This document shows, one piece after another, positions 43,090-53,730 of a stretch of 64,000 nucleotides of DNA (position 1 is its first letter; every line of letters begins with the position of its first letter). This DNA comes from Mycolicibacterium parafortuitum. GTDB lineage: Bacteria > Actinomycetota > Actinomycetes > Mycobacteriales > Mycobacteriaceae. The stretch is taken from the NCBI RefSeq assembly GCF_010725485.1, contig NZ_AP022598.1:4588001-4652000 (forward strand), in the 5' to 3' direction. Below the pieces are notes generated by a model. The model made no database searches. It was not told the origin of the DNA and saw only the letters and a list, made by a program, of their open reading frames with translations. Position numbers and translations under genes: made by a program.

Positions 43090-46000
43090 GGGTCGCCTCC
43101 ATGATCGCCGAGTCGACGTCCCGGCCCTCGGCCTTGGCCATCCGGGTCGCCTCGAGCACGCGCTGGTAATCGCGCGGCATGACTTTGGTGAATTGTGCGC
43201 TGCGCCTGGGCCAGTCGGAGAGCATCGAGGTCGCGACGGTGCTGCCGGTGTAGCGCGCGTGCAGCGCGACCACGTTGCGCAGCCAGGCCAGGTCCTCGGG
43301 ATCGAGGCGCTGCAGTTCCACCATGTCGGTGTTGACCCGGCTGGGGTCGAGTCCCAGCACGAACGCGATGCCGCCGGACATGCCCGCAGCCATGTTGCGG
43401 CCGACCTTGCCGAGCACCACCACCCGGCCGCCGGTCATGTACTCGCAGGCGTGGTCGCCGACGCCTTCGACGACCGTCAGCGCACCGGAGTTGCGGGCGG
43501 CGAACCGCTCGCCGACGCGGCCACGCAGGTACAGCTCACCCGAGGTGGCGCCGAAAAGCAGCGTGTTGCCGGCGATCACGTTGTCCTCGGGCAGGAACAG
43601 CACGTCATCCTGCGGTTTGACGACGATTCTGCCGCCCGAGAGTCCCTTCCCGACATAGTCGTTCGCGTCGCCGATGAGCTCCAGGGTGACCCCGGGCGGC
43701 AGGAACGCGCCGAGCGACTGGCCGGCCGAACCGGTCAGCGTGACGTGGATGGTGTCCTCGGGCAGCCCCTGCGCACCGTAGCGCCGGGTCACCTCGCTGC
43801 CGAGCAGGGTGCCGACGGTGCGGTTGACGTTGCGCACCGGAAGTTCCAGCCGAACCGGGTGGGCATCCTCCAGCGCGCCTTCGGCGAGCTGGATCAGTGT
43901 CCGGTCGAGCGCTTCGTCGAGGCCGTGGTCCTGATCGCGCACCCGGCGCCGCGCGGCGGTCGACTGCGGCACGGCGAAGACCGGGCTCAGGTCGAGCCCC
44001 CGGCTCTTCCAGTGCGCGACGCCGTCGGCGGTGTCCAGCATCTCGGCGTGCCCGACGGCCTCGTCTATACTGCGGAAACCGAGCTCCGCCAGGTACTTCC
44101 GGATGTCCTCGGCGATGAACTGGAAGAAGTTCTCGACGAACTCCGGCTTGCCGTTGAACCGGGCGCGCAGCTCGGGGTTCTGGGTGGCGACCCCGACCGG
44201 GCAGGTGTCGAGGTGACACACCCGCATCATGATGCAGCCGGACACGACCAGCGGCGCGGTGGCGAACCCGTACTCCTCGGCGCCGAGCAGCATCGCCACC
44301 ACCACGTCGCGGGCGGTGCGCATCCCGCCGTCGCACTGCACGGTGATGCGGTCGCGCAGGCCGTTGAGCACCAGGGTCTGCTGGGTGTCGGCCAGCCCGA
44401 TCTCCCATGGGGCGCCGGCGTGTTTGAGGCTGGTCAGCGGAGCGGCACCGGTGCCGCCGTCGTATCCGGAGATCAGCACGACGTCGGCGTGCGCCTTCGA
44501 CACCCCAGCGGCGACCGTGCCGACCCCGACCGAGCTGACGAGCTTGACGTGGATGCGCGCGTCGGCGTTGGCGTTCTTCAGATCGTGGATCAGCTGCGCG
44601 AGGTCCTCGATCGAGTAGATGTCGTGGTGCGGCGGGGGCGAGATCAGCCCGACGCCCGGCGTCGAGTGCCGGGTCTTGGCGATGTTGGGATACACCTTGT
44701 AGCCCGGAAGTTGGCCGCCCTCACCGGGTTTGGCACCCTGTGCCATCTTGATCTGGATGTCGGAGGCGTTCACCAGGTAGTCGCTGGTGACGCCGAACCG
44801 CCCGGAGGCGACCTGCTTGACGGCGCTGCGCCGCTTCGGGTCGTAGAGCCGGTCGACGTCTTCGCCGCCCTCGCCGCTGTTGGAGCGTCCGCCGAGGTTG
44901 TTCATCGCGATGGCCATCGTCTCGTGGGCCTCGGCGGAGATGGAGCCGTAGCTCATCGCGCCGGTGTTGAACCGTTTGACGATCTCGCTCGCGGGTTCAA
45001 CCTCGTCGAGGGGCACCGGCGGGCGCACACCCAATTTGAACTCGAACAGTCCGCGCAGCGCGCCGCCTTCGCGGCTGAGCCGGTCGACCTCGTCGGAGTA
45101 CTGCTGGAACACGTCATGGCGACCGGTGCGGGTCGCATGCTGCAGCAGGAAGACCACCTCCGGGGTGAACAGGTGCAGTTCGCCTTCGCGGCGGAACGCG
45201 TACTCGCCGCCGACCTCCAGGCGCCGGTGCACCCGCTCGGTCGGGTTTTCCGGGTACGCGCGGCGGTGACGCAGCTTGACCTCCTCGGCGATCACGTCGA
45301 GGCCGACGCCGCCGAGTTGGGTCGGCGTGCCGGTGAAGTACTCGTCGATGACGTCTTTGTTGATGCCGATCGCCTCGAACGCCTGGGCTGCGGTGTAGGA
45401 AGCCACCGTGGAGATGCCCATCTTGCTCATCACCTTCATCACGCCCTTGCCGAGCGCCTTGAGGTAGTTGCGCACCGCGGCCGACGGCTCGATGCCGGTC
45501 AGTTCACCCTCGCGGATCAGGTCCTCGATGGATTCGAAGGCCAGATACGGGTTGACCGCGGCGGCGCCGAAACCGATCAGCATCGCGATGTGGTGCACCT
45601 CGCGGGCGTCGCCACTCTCGACGACGAGCGCGACTTTGGTGCGCTGCTTGGTGAGCACCAGATGGTGGTGCACGGCAGAGACTGCCAGCAGCGACGGGAT
45701 CGGCGCCTTGGTGTGGTCGGAGTCGCGGTCGGAGATGACCAGTGTCCGTGCGCCTTTGGTGATCGCGGCGGACGCGCGCAGACGCAGGTCCTCCAGCGCC
45801 TCGGCCAGGCCCTCTCCCCCGCGTTCGACGTCGTAGAGCGCGCGCAGCACGACGGTGCGCAGTCCGGGCTGCTCCCCGTCGTCGTTGATGTGGACGATCT
45901 TGCCGAGTTCCTCGTTGTCGAGGACCGGCCAGGTGAGCTTGATCTGGCGGCAGGATGCGGCGCCGGGTTCGAGCAGATTCTGTTCAGGGCCCATCACACG

Positions 46001-47638
46001 CGACATGGAGGTGACGATCTCTTCGCGGATCGCGTCCAGCGGCGGATTGGTGACCTGGGCGAAGAGTTCGACGAAATAGTCGTAGAGCAGCTTGGAGCGC
46101 TGCGACAGCACCGCGGCCGGGGTGTCCGTGCCCATGGAACCCAGCGGTTCGGCGCCGGAGGCGGCCATCGGGGCTAGCAGGATGCGTAGCTCTTCCTCGG
46201 TGTAGCCGAAGCTCACCTGCCTGCGCACCACCGATTCGTGGTTGGGCTGGGCTGGGGCACGATCAGGGAGCGTCTTGAGCTCGAGCAGTCCGGCGTGCAG
46301 CCACTCGCCGTAGGGCTGGGCGCGCGACAGCCGTTCCTTGATCTCGTCGTCGGAGACGATGCGGCCGGCATCGGTGTCGACCAGCAGCATCTTGCCGGGC
46401 TGCAGGCGACCCTTGGCGACGATCTGCGCCGACGGTACGTCGAGGACACCGGCCTCGCTGGCGAGGATCAGTCGGTCGTCGAGGGTGCGCCACCAGCGGC
46501 CCGGCCGTAACCCGTTGCGGTCCAATACCGCTCCGACGAGGGTGCCGTCGGTGAAGGTGACGCAGGCGGGACCGTCCCACGGTTCCATCAGCGAGGCGTG
46601 GAACTGCCAGAAGGCCCTTTCCTCCGGATCCATGGTGGTGCTGTTCTCCCACGCTTCGGGGATCATCATCAGCACAGCGTGGGGCAGGCTGCGGCCGCCG
46701 AGGTGCAGGAGTTCGAGAACCTCGTCGAAGGACGCCGAGTCGGACGCGTCCGGGGTGCAGATCGGTGAGAGCCGGCTCAGGTCGCCGGGGATGTGGTCGC
46801 TGGCCAGCATGGCCTCGCGCGCGTGCATCCGGTTGCGGTTGCCGCGCACGGTGTTGATCTCGCCGTTGTGCGCGACGAAGCGGAACGGGTGGGCCAGCGG
46901 CCACGACGGGAATGTGTTGGTGGAGAAGCGGCTGTGCACGATCGCGATGGCGCTGATGCAACGCTCGTCCCGGAGGTCCGGGAAGTACAGCGGAAGCTGC
47001 ATCGTGGTGAGCATGCCCTTGTAGACCATCGTGCGGCTGGACAGCGACGGGAAGTAGACGCCGTTGCGTTCGGCGCGTTTACGCATCGGGTAGACGCGGC
47101 GATCGAGTTCGATTCCGCCGGGCCGGTTCCCGTCGATCGCGGGTGCGGCGACGAAGAGCTGGGCCATATGGGGCATGCAGTCGAGCGCGGTCTTGCCGAT
47201 CTCTGCGCCTATCGGATCGACGGGGACCTCACGCCAGCCGAGGACTTCGAGATTCTCTTCGGCCGCGATGGTCTCGATGGTGCTACAGGCCGCCTCGCGC
47301 TGTGCGGGGTCCTGGGGCAGGAAGCAGATTCCGGCGGCGAAGGTGTTGCCCTCGGCGGTGGCGTCGGGCAGGGCGAAGTCGACGACGTCGCGCAGCAGCA
47401 CCACGGGAAGCTGGATGAGGATGCCCGCGCCGTCACCGCTGTTGGGTTCGGCACCCGCGGCACCGCGGTGTTCGAGGTGTTCCAGGGCGATGAGACCGTC
47501 GGTGACGATGCTGTGGGAGCGCCTGCCCTGGATGTCGACCACCATGGCTACACCGCAGGAGTCCGACTCGTTGTCGGGGTCGTACAGACCTTGGGGTTCG
47601 GGCAACGCCGAGTAGAGCATGGATTTGGCCTCCGCCAT
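43082..47638 (-). CDS. gltB: Glutamate synthase large subunit
   Basis: The 1518-residue enzyme combines 2-oxoglutarate and glutamine to make two glutamates. The N-terminal glutaminase nucleophile is the Cys of SDSCGVAMV, exposed after removal of about 28 residues. The FMN/2-oxoglutarate barrel has [40 protein letters not shown] and the 3Fe-4S motif [16 protein letters not shown]. The C-terminal GXGXG-type helix domain ([24 protein letters not shown]) is complete. ATG 47638 follows AGG weakly. A 63-base gap separates it from the upstream DUF2752 gene, and the block upstream reads the same way. Confidence 0.95.
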   Translation of the reverse strand: MAEAKSMLYSALPEPQGLYDPDNESDSCGVAMVVDIQGRRSHSIVTDGLIALEHLEHRGAAGAEPNSGDGAGILIQLPVVLLRDVVDFALPDATAEGNTFAAGICFLPQDPAQREAACSTIETIAAEENLEVLGWREVPVDPIGAEIGKTALDCMPHMAQLFVAAPAIDGNRPGGIELDRRVYPMRKRAERNGVYFPSLSSRTMVYKGMLTTMQLPLYFPDLRDERCISAIAIVHSRFSTNTFPSWPLAHPFRFVAHNGEINTVRGNRNRMHAREAMLASDHIPGDLSRLSPICTPDASDSASFDEVLELLHLGGRSLPHAVLMMIPEAWENSTTMDPEERAFWQFHASLMEPWDGPACVTFTDGTLVGAVLDRNGLRPGRWWRTLDDRLILASEAGVLDVPSAQIVAKGRLQPGKMLLVDTDAGRIVSDDEIKERLSRAQPYGEWLHAGLLELKTLPDRAPAQPNHESVVRRQVSFGYTEEELRILLAPMAASGAEPLGSMGTDTPAAVLSQRSKLLYDYFVELFAQVTNPPLDAIREEIVTSMSRVMGPEQNLLEPGAASCRQIKLTWPVLDNEELGKIVHINDDGEQPGLRTVVLRALYDVERGGEGLAEALEDLRLRASAAITKGARTLVISDRDSDHTKAPIPSLLAVSAVHHHLVLTKQRTKVALVVESGDAREVHHIAMLIGFGAAAVNPYLAFESIEDLIREGELTGIEPSAAVRNYLKALGKGVMKVMSKMGISTVASYTAAQAFEAIGINKDVIDEYFTGTPTQLGGVGLDVIAEEVKLRHRRAYPENPTERVHRRLEVGGEYAFRREGELHLFTPEVVFLLQHATRTGRHDVFQQYSDEVDRLSREGGALRGLFEFKLGVRPPVPLDEVEPASEIVKRFNTGAMSYGSISAEAHETMAIAMNNLGGRSNSGEGGEDVDRLYDPKRRSAVKQVASGRFGVTSDYLVNASDIQIKMAQGAKPGEGGQLPGYKVYPNIAKTRHSTPGVGLISPPPHHDIYSIEDLAQLIHDLKNANADARIHVKLVSSVGVGTVAAGVSKAHADVVLISGYDGGTGAAPLTSLKHAGAPWEIGLADTQQTLVLNGLRDRITVQCDGGMRTARDVVVAMLLGAEEYGFATAPLVVSGCIMMRVCHLDTCPVGVATQNPELRARFNGKPEFVENFFQFIAEDIRKYLAELGFRSIDEAVGHAEMLDTADGVAHWKSRGLDLSPVFAVPQSTAARRRVRDQDHGLDEALDRTLIQLAEGALEDAHPVRLELPVRNVNRTVGTLLGSEVTRRYGAQGLPEDTIHVTLTGSAGQSLGAFLPPGVTLELIGDANDYVGKGLSGGRIVVKPQDDVLFLPEDNVIAGNTLLFGATSGELYLRGRVGERFAARNSGALTVVEGVGDHACEYMTGGRVVVLGKVGRNMAAGMSGGIAFVLGLDPSRVNTDMVELQRLDPEDLAWLRNVVALHARYTGSTVATSMLSDWPRRSAQFTKVMPRDYQRVLEATRMAKAEGRDVDSAIMEATRG

Positions 47639-47701
47639 CCTGAATTCGTCATCAGGGACTGCGTCGGCCCGTTGATCCAGTGTATCAGCGCAGGTCGCGG
47701 C

Positions 47702-48115
47702 TCACCCGGCGAGAACGGTCGGGACCAGCGGGAATCCGGGCAGATTGCGGACCAGAGTCCATGCCACGACCGTGATTGCGGTCACCACGTAGAGCGCCAC
47801 GGTGGCCACGGGCTTGTGCTGCCCGCGCCGGGTGAGCACCCACGCCAGCAACAGCGGCAGACCGATGAGCACGAACGCGTTGTCGACGAACGCTGCGGCG
47901 AGGTCGCCGTGCAACAGGTGGTGAGTCATGCGCAGGCCGCCGCAGCCGGGACACAACCAGCCGGTGAGTTCGTGAAATGGGCAGGGCGGGAACAGAAGTC
48001 CCGGACGGTGCGGATCGTTGAGGCCGATGTAGAGGAGGGCGTTGCCGAGGACGGCACCGGTACCCCACCCGACGAAACGGCGTGTGCGACGGTCGATTGC
48101 GGGGCTATGTGCCAT
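47702..48115 (-). CDS. DUF2752 membrane protein
   Basis: The 137-residue protein has three helices and the diagnostic CPFHELTGWLCPGCGGLRM segment, followed by the THHLLHGDLAAAFVDNAFVL helix. The Cys cluster suggests metal or thiol chemistry, but DUF2752 has no assigned function. ATG 48115 overlaps the TM2 gene by 11 bases, which supports this start over one 9 codons earlier. It corresponds in position to a conserved mycobacterial gene between lgt and pyk. Confidence 0.8.
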   Translation of the reverse strand: MAHSPAIDRRTRRFVGWGTGAVLGNALLYIGLNDPHRPGLLFPPCPFHELTGWLCPGCGGLRMTHHLLHGDLAAAFVDNAFVLIGLPLLLAWVLTRRGQHKPVATVALYVVTAITVVAWTLVRNLPGFPLVPTVLAG

Positions 48116-48536
48116 CGCGCAGCGGGAAGCCCGCCGGATCACGGACCTTGTCGGTGAGGATCAGGATCGCGTCGATGATCCCCCAGATCAGTGCGCCGAT
48201 GCCGCACGTGAGGAGTCCCACAACGAGCTGGATCACGCCCAGGGTCGTGTAGCCGAGGTAGATCCGGCCGATGCCGACGAGCCCGAACAGACCGAGAAGC
48301 TGAAGCAGTCCGGCGACGACCTTCGATTTCTCGGACAGCGGTTCGCCGGTGACGGGATGCCGGCCGAACGGCGCGGCGGGATCGGTGTAGACGCCCGGAT
48401 ACTGGCCCATCGGCGGCGGATATCCGCCCGACGGAGGAGGCGGCGGGTACCCGCCGGGCGGGACATAACCCGGTTGCTGCGGCGGAGGGGTGTACTGATT
48501 TCCACCTTCGTTGCCACTGAACGGGGGCTCGGTCAT
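48105..48536 (-). CDS. TM2-domain membrane protein with Pro/Gly-rich N-terminus
   Basis: The 143-residue product has about 65 residues rich in Pro, Gly and Tyr, then SEKSKVVAGLLQLLGLFGLV, GIGRIYLGYTTLGVIQLVVG and a second helix ending IWGIIDAILILTDKV. This is the TM2 domain, two helices with a short turn and a Gly-Xaa-His/Arg-Xaa-Tyr motif. Function is unknown. ATG 48536 is chosen because residues before it lack the family start. It is coupled to the DUF2752 gene. Confidence 0.85.
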   Translation of the reverse strand: MTEPPFSGNEGGNQYTPPPQQPGYVPPGGYPPPPPSGGYPPPMGQYPGVYTDPAAPFGRHPVTGEPLSEKSKVVAGLLQLLGLFGLVGIGRIYLGYTTLGVIQLVVGLLTCGIGALIWGIIDAILILTDKVRDPAGFPLRDGT

Positions 48537-48581
48537 GCCACCAGGATGCCAGACCATCCCCACGCATCAGATCGAGACGCC

Positions 48582-50012
48582 TCAGAAGGGCGGAGGCTCA
48601 TAGGTCGCGGCAAGCCACGCTTCGCGCTGACGCTTCGTCTCGGCGTTGAGTTCGACGCGTTGCCGGCGTTCACGCTCGATACGTGCCCGTCGGTCCTCGT
48701 CGCGGCTGCGTGCCCGGCGCGGCATCTTCTCCGTCTTCTCCGAGGGGTCGCGAGGCGCCTCGGCGTCCGGTATCGGCGCGGTCGGAACGGCCAGCGCCGG
48801 AAAGAGTTCCCCGCCATGCGGTTCCGTCGTGTACACGTGCCCGGTCGGAGCGGTGAGCACGATGGTTCCATCGGGGCGCTGCTCGTCGCGCCACCCGCCC
48901 GGGCCGCTGTAGAACGTCTTGATCAAGTGATGCGCCCGGCAGTAATGCTTGAGTCCGGAGGCATGGGTGATGCCGAACGGCCACGGCGTCGTGTGGTCCA
49001 CGTCGCAGCTCTCGACTGGGGCGTCACAGCCCGGGAAACGGCACGTCAGGTCGCGCCACCGCAGATAGTCCTTCAGCGGTGCCGACGGCCGGTACCCCTT
49101 CTCCGGCTCGGCCGCGGGCGTCCGCACGGGCTTGAGCTTGGCCGTCTTCTTCGCCGCGGCGGCGCGAACCTCCTCGGCGGGCAGCACACCGAAGCCGGAG
49201 AGATAGCCGGGATTGTCACTGGTTCCGTCGACGGTGCCCTGTTCGGCCAGGATGTGGATGACCACCTGGGCTGCGGACTCGCGCACCACCGCCGCCGGGC
49301 AGTCCTCCGATCCGCACTGGCAGGCCAGGGTCGCTTCTCCGCGCCCCAGCGCGCCGCCCGCGTCGGCGCGAAGCTGGTTGTGGCTGCGCGGATCATTGGC
49401 GCACACCGTGGCAGCGAGCGCTTCCAGGCGTTGATCCAGTGCTGCGGCGTCGTCGGCGTTCATGACGCCACCGACGAACGCCATCCCCAGCGCGTCCGGG
49501 GCCACGTCGAGATAGCGGTTGTCTTTCGCGGCCGGAGGCACCCGCACCCCGGCCGGGTCGAACTTGGCGACCCACATGTCGAGCCGGTCGGTCAGCTTCT
49601 TGTCCGAGAACCGCATCCACCGGGTGATGTGCCGGGCCAGCGCCGCGTCCAGTTCGCCGATGATTCCGTCGTCCACGTTGGCGGTTCGCCGTAGCGCGAA
49701 CCGCACCATCCGGTAGTCGATGTCGCCGCGGGCGAACACCGCAGCCACCGCCGGGAGCCGCTCGAACAGCGAAACGGCTGTGTTGACCTGGCTACCGGCC
49801 CGCCAGCGGCTGAGATTCTGCGCTGCGGACACCTCGGCTGCGACTGCCTCGTACACATCCGTGTGCCAGAACTCCGCCTCGACGTATTGGCGCTTGCGGA
49901 TGGCGTACAGCCGGGCCACCGCTGCGAGCCGCTGCGCCACCGCGCGCGACTCTGCCCGCCACGCGACACCCATCGCGTCGACGAGCTCCGCGGCTGCCAT
50001 CTGGTCGAACAC
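48582..50012 (-). CDS. HNH endonuclease-domain protein, DUF222/13E12 family
   Basis: About 476 residues: an N-terminal DUF222 helical domain (AAAELVDAMGVAWRAESRAV, WHTDVYEAVAAEVSAAQNLS) and a C-terminal HNH nuclease motif with zinc-ligand Cys (CRFPGCDAPVESCDVDHTTP, HYCRAHHLIKTFYSGPGGW), then a charged Arg/Glu-rich tail. This is the REP13E12-type family repeated in mycobacterial genomes. GTG 50012 is proposed as start because an SOS box and a CATAAT -10 overlap it. A longer reading from 50045 would place the promoter inside the gene. It separates lgt from the TM2 gene, which are neighbours in M. tuberculosis, so it is an insertion. Confidence 0.85.
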   Translation of the reverse strand: MFDQMAAAELVDAMGVAWRAESRAVAQRLAAVARLYAIRKRQYVEAEFWHTDVYEAVAAEVSAAQNLSRWRAGSQVNTAVSLFERLPAVAAVFARGDIDYRMVRFALRRTANVDDGIIGELDAALARHITRWMRFSDKKLTDRLDMWVAKFDPAGVRVPPAAKDNRYLDVAPDALGMAFVGGVMNADDAAALDQRLEALAATVCANDPRSHNQLRADAGGALGRGEATLACQCGSEDCPAAVVRESAAQVVIHILAEQGTVDGTSDNPGYLSGFGVLPAEEVRAAAAKKTAKLKPVRTPAAEPEKGYRPSAPLKDYLRWRDLTCRFPGCDAPVESCDVDHTTPWPFGITHASGLKHYCRAHHLIKTFYSGPGGWRDEQRPDGTIVLTAPTGHVYTTEPHGGELFPALAVPTAPIPDAEAPRDPSEKTEKMPRRARSRDEDRRARIERERRQRVELNAETKRQREAWLAATYEPPPF

Positions 50013-50020
50013 ATGTTCGA
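50005..50020 (-). promoter_or_regulatory. LexA (SOS) box of the HNH gene
   Basis: TCGAACATGTGTTCGA on the gene strand is a perfect match to the mycobacterial LexA box TCGAAC-n4-GTTCGA. It spans the proposed GTG start. M. tuberculosis 13E12-family genes are known to carry such boxes and to respond to DNA damage. Confidence 0.85.
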
Positions 50021-50025
50021 TTATG
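50020..50025 (-). promoter_or_regulatory. -10 element of the HNH gene
   Basis: CATAAT on the minus strand fits the mycobacterial -10 and lies 7 bases before the GTG at 50012. Transcription would begin at or next to the start codon, giving a leaderless mRNA, with LexA covering the start site. Confidence 0.6.
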
Positions 50026-50066
50026 CCAGTGGCGTCCGACAACACACGGTCCGGACGACCAGGTGC

Positions 50067-51686
50067 TCAGCGATTCCGGCGTCGGCGGAGGAATTGCCGG
50101 ACGATGCCGCCGGGCCCTGGTTGACCACTCTCCGGCGAGGGCTCGGTGACGACTGTGTACGAGTGTGCCGGGTCGACGGCGGGTCCCTCGGGTTCACCGT
50201 CCAGATCCGCGTCGGCGTCGCCGTCGGTCAGCGCTTCAGTGTCGACTTCGGCGACCTCTGTGGCCGGCTCGTCGGCCACGGGCTCGGCGTCGTCAGACTC
50301 GACCACCTCAACTGCCGCGTCCTCGGCGGCAGGCTCCACAGCCTCGACGTCGGCATCGCTCTCCACCACAGCGTCGGCATCAACCTCCGCGGCAACCTCG
50401 GCGGCCGGTTCGTCGGTCTCACCATCGCCCGCCACAGCCACGGCGGCGGCCGCGGCACCCTCGGCGGCTTCGACGGCCTCGTCGCCTTCCACGGCGCCCA
50501 GGCCTCCGGCGTCTTCGGGCACAGGATGCGGCTCGATCGCTGCGGCGGGTTCGGACGGCTCCTCGTCGTCGATGGGGACGTCGAGCTGGGCGATCAGCGC
50601 CTCGGTCTCGGCCGCACCTTCGACCGCGGCATCGTGGACCTCGGACGCCGCCTCGGTGGCCGCGACGGCCTCGTCGCCTTCGACAGAGCCGAGACCGCCC
50701 ACCTCGCGTTCCCCGCGCTCCTTCTTCTCGTCGTCACCGGCGACGGTCGCCGCAGCGACCACCCCGACCGCCGACGCCATCGCGACGTCCTTGGCCAGCT
50801 CCTCGACATCGGACTCGGCATCCTGGTTACCGCGCAGCGTCTCCGGCGCCTCCCGGCCCTTCGGCGCCACCATGATGTAGACCGCCGCCCCGATGAACAC
50901 GAACGTCGCCGTGAAGGTGTTGATCCGGATGCCGGCCAGCAGCGTCGCCGTGTCGCTGCGCATCAGCTCGATCCAGAACCGGCCCACGCAATAGCCCGCG
51001 ACATACAGCGCGAACAACCGACCATGACCGATCTTGAATCGCTTGTCGACGACTATCAGCACCGCGAAAACCAGCAGGTTCCACAGAAGTTCGTACAGGA
51101 ACGTCGGGTGCACGACCTGGATCAGCTCACCGGTGGACACCCCGTTGAGCGAGTCGAGCGCCCCGACGCTGTTACGACGCTCGTAGATCTCCAGACCCCA
51201 CGGCAGCGTGGTCTCGCGCCCGTACAACTCCTGATTGAAATAGTTTCCCAGCCGGCCGATCGCCTGTGCCAGAACGATTCCCGGTGCAATCGCATCGCCG
51301 AACGCCGGCAGCGGTATCCCCCGCCGACGACAGGCGATCCACGCTCCCAGCGCACCGAACGCGACCGCACCCCAAATCCCCAGGCCGCCGTCCCAGATGC
51401 GAAACGCAGCAGCCGGCCCGACGCCGTCCGGTCCGAAGTACGTCCGCCAGTCGGTCATGACGTGATAGACGCGACCACCGATCAGACCGAACGGCACCGC
51501 CCACAACGCGATGTCGTAGATCACGCCGGGTTCGCCGCCGCGGTTCACCCAACGGCGGTCACCGATGACGAGCGCGGCGATGATGCCGCCGATGATGCAC
51601 AGGGCATAGGCGCGGAGCGGGAACGGGCCGAGGTGCCAAACCCCCTGAGGCGGGCTCGGGATGTAGGCCAGAACCGTCGTCGTCAC
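50067..51686 (-). CDS. lgt: Prolipoprotein diacylglyceryl transferase with long acidic tail
   Basis: Residues 1 to about 285 are Lgt, the membrane enzyme that adds diacylglycerol to the lipobox Cys of prolipoproteins. The signature GRLGNYFNQELYGRETTLPW contains the essential Arg and Asn, with HPTFLYELLWN and GRFWIELMRSD later. From about residue 290 a 250-residue Ala/Glu/Asp-rich tail follows, with the segment GGLGSVEGDEAVAATEAA repeated as GGLGAVEGDEAVEAAEGA, and a basic end RQFLRRRRNR. A C-terminal extension is usual in mycobacterial Lgt, but this one is long. GTG 51686 overlaps the trpA stop (GTGA). Confidence 0.93.
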   Translation of the reverse strand: MTTTVLAYIPSPPQGVWHLGPFPLRAYALCIIGGIIAALVIGDRRWVNRGGEPGVIYDIALWAVPFGLIGGRVYHVMTDWRTYFGPDGVGPAAAFRIWDGGLGIWGAVAFGALGAWIACRRRGIPLPAFGDAIAPGIVLAQAIGRLGNYFNQELYGRETTLPWGLEIYERRNSVGALDSLNGVSTGELIQVVHPTFLYELLWNLLVFAVLIVVDKRFKIGHGRLFALYVAGYCVGRFWIELMRSDTATLLAGIRINTFTATFVFIGAAVYIMVAPKGREAPETLRGNQDAESDVEELAKDVAMASAVGVVAAATVAGDDEKKERGEREVGGLGSVEGDEAVAATEAASEVHDAAVEGAAETEALIAQLDVPIDDEEPSEPAAAIEPHPVPEDAGGLGAVEGDEAVEAAEGAAAAAVAVAGDGETDEPAAEVAAEVDADAVVESDADVEAVEPAAEDAAVEVVESDDAEPVADEPATEVAEVDTEALTDGDADADLDGEPEGPAVDPAHSYTVVTEPSPESGQPGPGGIVRQFLRRRRNR

Positions 51687-52471
51687 GCAGTGATCCTCTG
51701 CCTTACTCCGTCTGCAAGTTCTTCTGTCAGCGAGCGCACCGCGGGGATGCCCTCCTTCAGCGCGGACACCAGCGCGGATCCGACGATGACGCCGTCGGCA
51801 TACGCGCCGATCTCGGCGGCCTGCTCGCGCGACCGCACACCCAGACCCACGCCGACCGGGATGTCCGACACGGCTTTGACCCGAGCCACGAGTTCGGGGG
51901 CTGCGTTGGACACCGCATCGCGCGCTCCGGTGACACCCATGGTCGACGCGGCGTAGACGAAGCCGCGCGACGCCTCCACCGTCTTCGCGAGCCGCTCCTC
52001 CGTCGAGGACGGCGCGACAAGGAAGATGCGATCCAGATCGTGGGCCTCGGAGGCGGCGAACCAGTCGTCGGCCTCATCCGGGATCAGATCCGGGGTGATC
52101 AGTCCGAGCCCGCCGGCCGATGCCAGGTCACGCGCGAAGGCGTCGACCCCCCGGCGCAGCACCGGGTTCCAGTACGTCATGACGACCGCGCGGCCGCCGG
52201 CGTTGCTGATCGCCTCGACGGCCCGGAACGCGTCGCTGACGCGGACACCGCCGCGCAACGCCACCTCCGTGGCCGCGGCGATCGTCGGGCCGTCCATACC
52301 GGGATCCGAGTAGGCGATGCCGACCTCGATGATGTCGCAACCGGACTCGACCAGCGCGACCATCGCCTCGATGGAGCCCTCGACATCGGGGAAACCCGTG
52401 GGCAGATATCCGATCAGCGCCGAACGGTTCTCGGCGCGGCAGGATTCGAACAATCCGGCGAGCCGGCTCAT
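51683..52471 (-). CDS. trpA: Tryptophan synthase alpha subunit
   Basis: The 262-residue TIM-barrel enzyme cleaves indole-3-glycerol phosphate to indole and glyceraldehyde 3-phosphate. The catalytic Glu is in [11 protein letters not shown] and the catalytic Asp in [10 protein letters not shown]. The phosphate-binding [13 protein letters not shown] and [10 protein letters not shown] are intact. ATG 52471 overlaps trpB by 4 bases (ATGA), and the stop overlaps lgt by 4 bases. Translation of trpB, trpA and lgt should be coupled. Confidence 0.95.
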   Translation of the reverse strand: MSRLAGLFESCRAENRSALIGYLPTGFPDVEGSIEAMVALVESGCDIIEVGIAYSDPGMDGPTIAAATEVALRGGVRVSDAFRAVEAISNAGGRAVVMTYWNPVLRRGVDAFARDLASAGGLGLITPDLIPDEADDWFAASEAHDLDRIFLVAPSSTEERLAKTVEASRGFVYAASTMGVTGARDAVSNAAPELVARVKAVSDIPVGVGLGVRSREQAAEIGAYADGVIVGSALVSALKEGIPAVRSLTEELADGVRQRITA

Positions 52472-53730
52472 GGCGTCCCGTCCTCCAGCAACCCGAACCA
52501 CTTGGCCGCCGTCTCGACGTCCTTGTCCCCTCGCCCGGAGACGTTGACCAGGATGATCGAACCCGCATCCAGTTGCGGACCGAGCTTGAGCGCGCCCGCG
52601 ACGGCGTGCGCCGACTCGATCGCCGGGATGATGCCCTCGGTGCGGCTCAGCAGCGACAACGCGTCCATCGCCTCGGAGTCGGTGATCGGCAGGTACTCAG
52701 CACGGCCGATGTCCTTGAGCAACGCGTGCTCGGGACCGACGCCCGGATAATCCAATCCCGCTGAGATGGAGTGGGATTCGATCGTCTGGCCGTCCTCGTC
52801 CTGCAGCAGATACGAGAACGAGCCCTGGAACGCGCCTGGGGTACCACCGGTGAAAGTCGCTGCGTGACGGCCGGTTTCGACGCCGTCACCGGCAGCCTCG
52901 TAACCGATCAGCCGAACGCCGGGATCGTCGATGAACGCGTGGAAGATGCCGATCGCGTTCGACCCGCCGCCGACACACGCGACCACCGCGTCGGGCAGCC
53001 GGCCGGCCTGATCGAGCATCTGCGCGCGCGCCTCCAGACCGATCACGCGCTGGAAGTCGCGCACCATCACCGGGAACGGGTGCGGGCCCGCCGCGGTGCC
53101 GAAGCAGTAGTAGGTGTCGTCGGCGTTGGAGACCCAGTCGCGGAACGTCTCGTTGATCGCATCCTTGAGCGTCTTGGAGCCGGATTCGACGGCGACCACC
53201 GACGCGCCGAGCAGCCGCATCCTGGCCACGTTCAGCGCCTGCCGTGCGGTGTCGACCGCACCCATGTAGATCACGCATTCGAGGCCGAGCAGGGCGCATG
53301 CGGTCGCCGTCGCGACACCGTGCTGACCTGCGCCGGTCTCGGCGATCACCCGGGTCTTGCCCATCTTCTTGGCGAGCAGGGCCTGACCCAGGACGTTGTT
53401 GATCTTGTGAGATCCGGTGTGGTTGAGGTCTTCTCGCTTCAAGAAGATCCGCGCCCCGCCGGCATGTTCGCTGAGCCGCTCTGCCTCGTAGAGCGGCGAC
53501 GGCCGGCCGGTGTAGTGCTTCTGCAGCCTGTCGAGTTCGTCGAGGAAGGTCTGGTCGCTGCGTGCCTTCTCGTAGGCGGCGGTGACCTCTTCGATGACGG
53601 CCATCAGCGCCTCGGGGACGAGCCTGCCGCCGTAGGCGCCGAAGTGTCCTCGGGCATCGGGATCATGCGGGGTGGGTTCGGCGACTGCGGCGCTGGCGCG
53701 CGGCAGTTCCGGACCAGAGTGCTCGGACAC
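52468..53730 (-). CDS. trpB: Tryptophan synthase beta subunit
   Basis: The 420-residue PLP enzyme joins indole and serine. The PLP Lys is in [20 protein letters not shown], the catalytic Glu region is [17 protein letters not shown], and the phosphate loop is [10 protein letters not shown]. An N-terminal extension of about 25 residues precedes the conserved [19 protein letters not shown] 53730 directly abuts the trpC stop. Confidence 0.95.
   Translation of the reverse strand: MSEHSGPELPRASAAVAEPTPHDPDARGHFGAYGGRLVPEALMAVIEEVTAAYEKARSDQTFLDELDRLQKHYTGRPSPLYEAERLSEHAGGARIFLKREDLNHTGSHKINNVLGQALLAKKMGKTRVIAETGAGQHGVATATACALLGLECVIYMGAVDTARQALNVARMRLLGASVVAVESGSKTLKDAINETFRDWVSNADDTYYCFGTAAGPHPFPVMVRDFQRVIGLEARAQMLDQAGRLPDAVVACVGGGSNAIGIFHAFIDDPGVRLIGYEAAGDGVETGRHAATFTGGTPGAFQGSFSYLLQDEDGQTIESHSISAGLDYPGVGPEHALLKDIGRAEYLPITDSEAMDALSLLSRTEGIIPAIESAHAVAGALKLGPQLDAGSIILVNVSGRGDKDVETAAKWFGLLEDGTP

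Noticed and set aside
43040..46177. A 1045-codon open frame on the plus strand
   Set aside because: It is antisense to gltB, whose motifs are all intact. Long antisense frames are expected at this GC content, and its translation is Arg/His/Asp/Gly-rich with no domain.
48582..50012. Insertion sequence
   Set aside because: The HNH/DUF222 gene lacks a transposase domain, and no terminal inverted repeats or target duplication were seen at its borders.
49863..51956. A 697-codon plus-strand frame
   Set aside because: It spans antisense parts of three confirmed genes (HNH, lgt, trpA) and has no recognisable domain.
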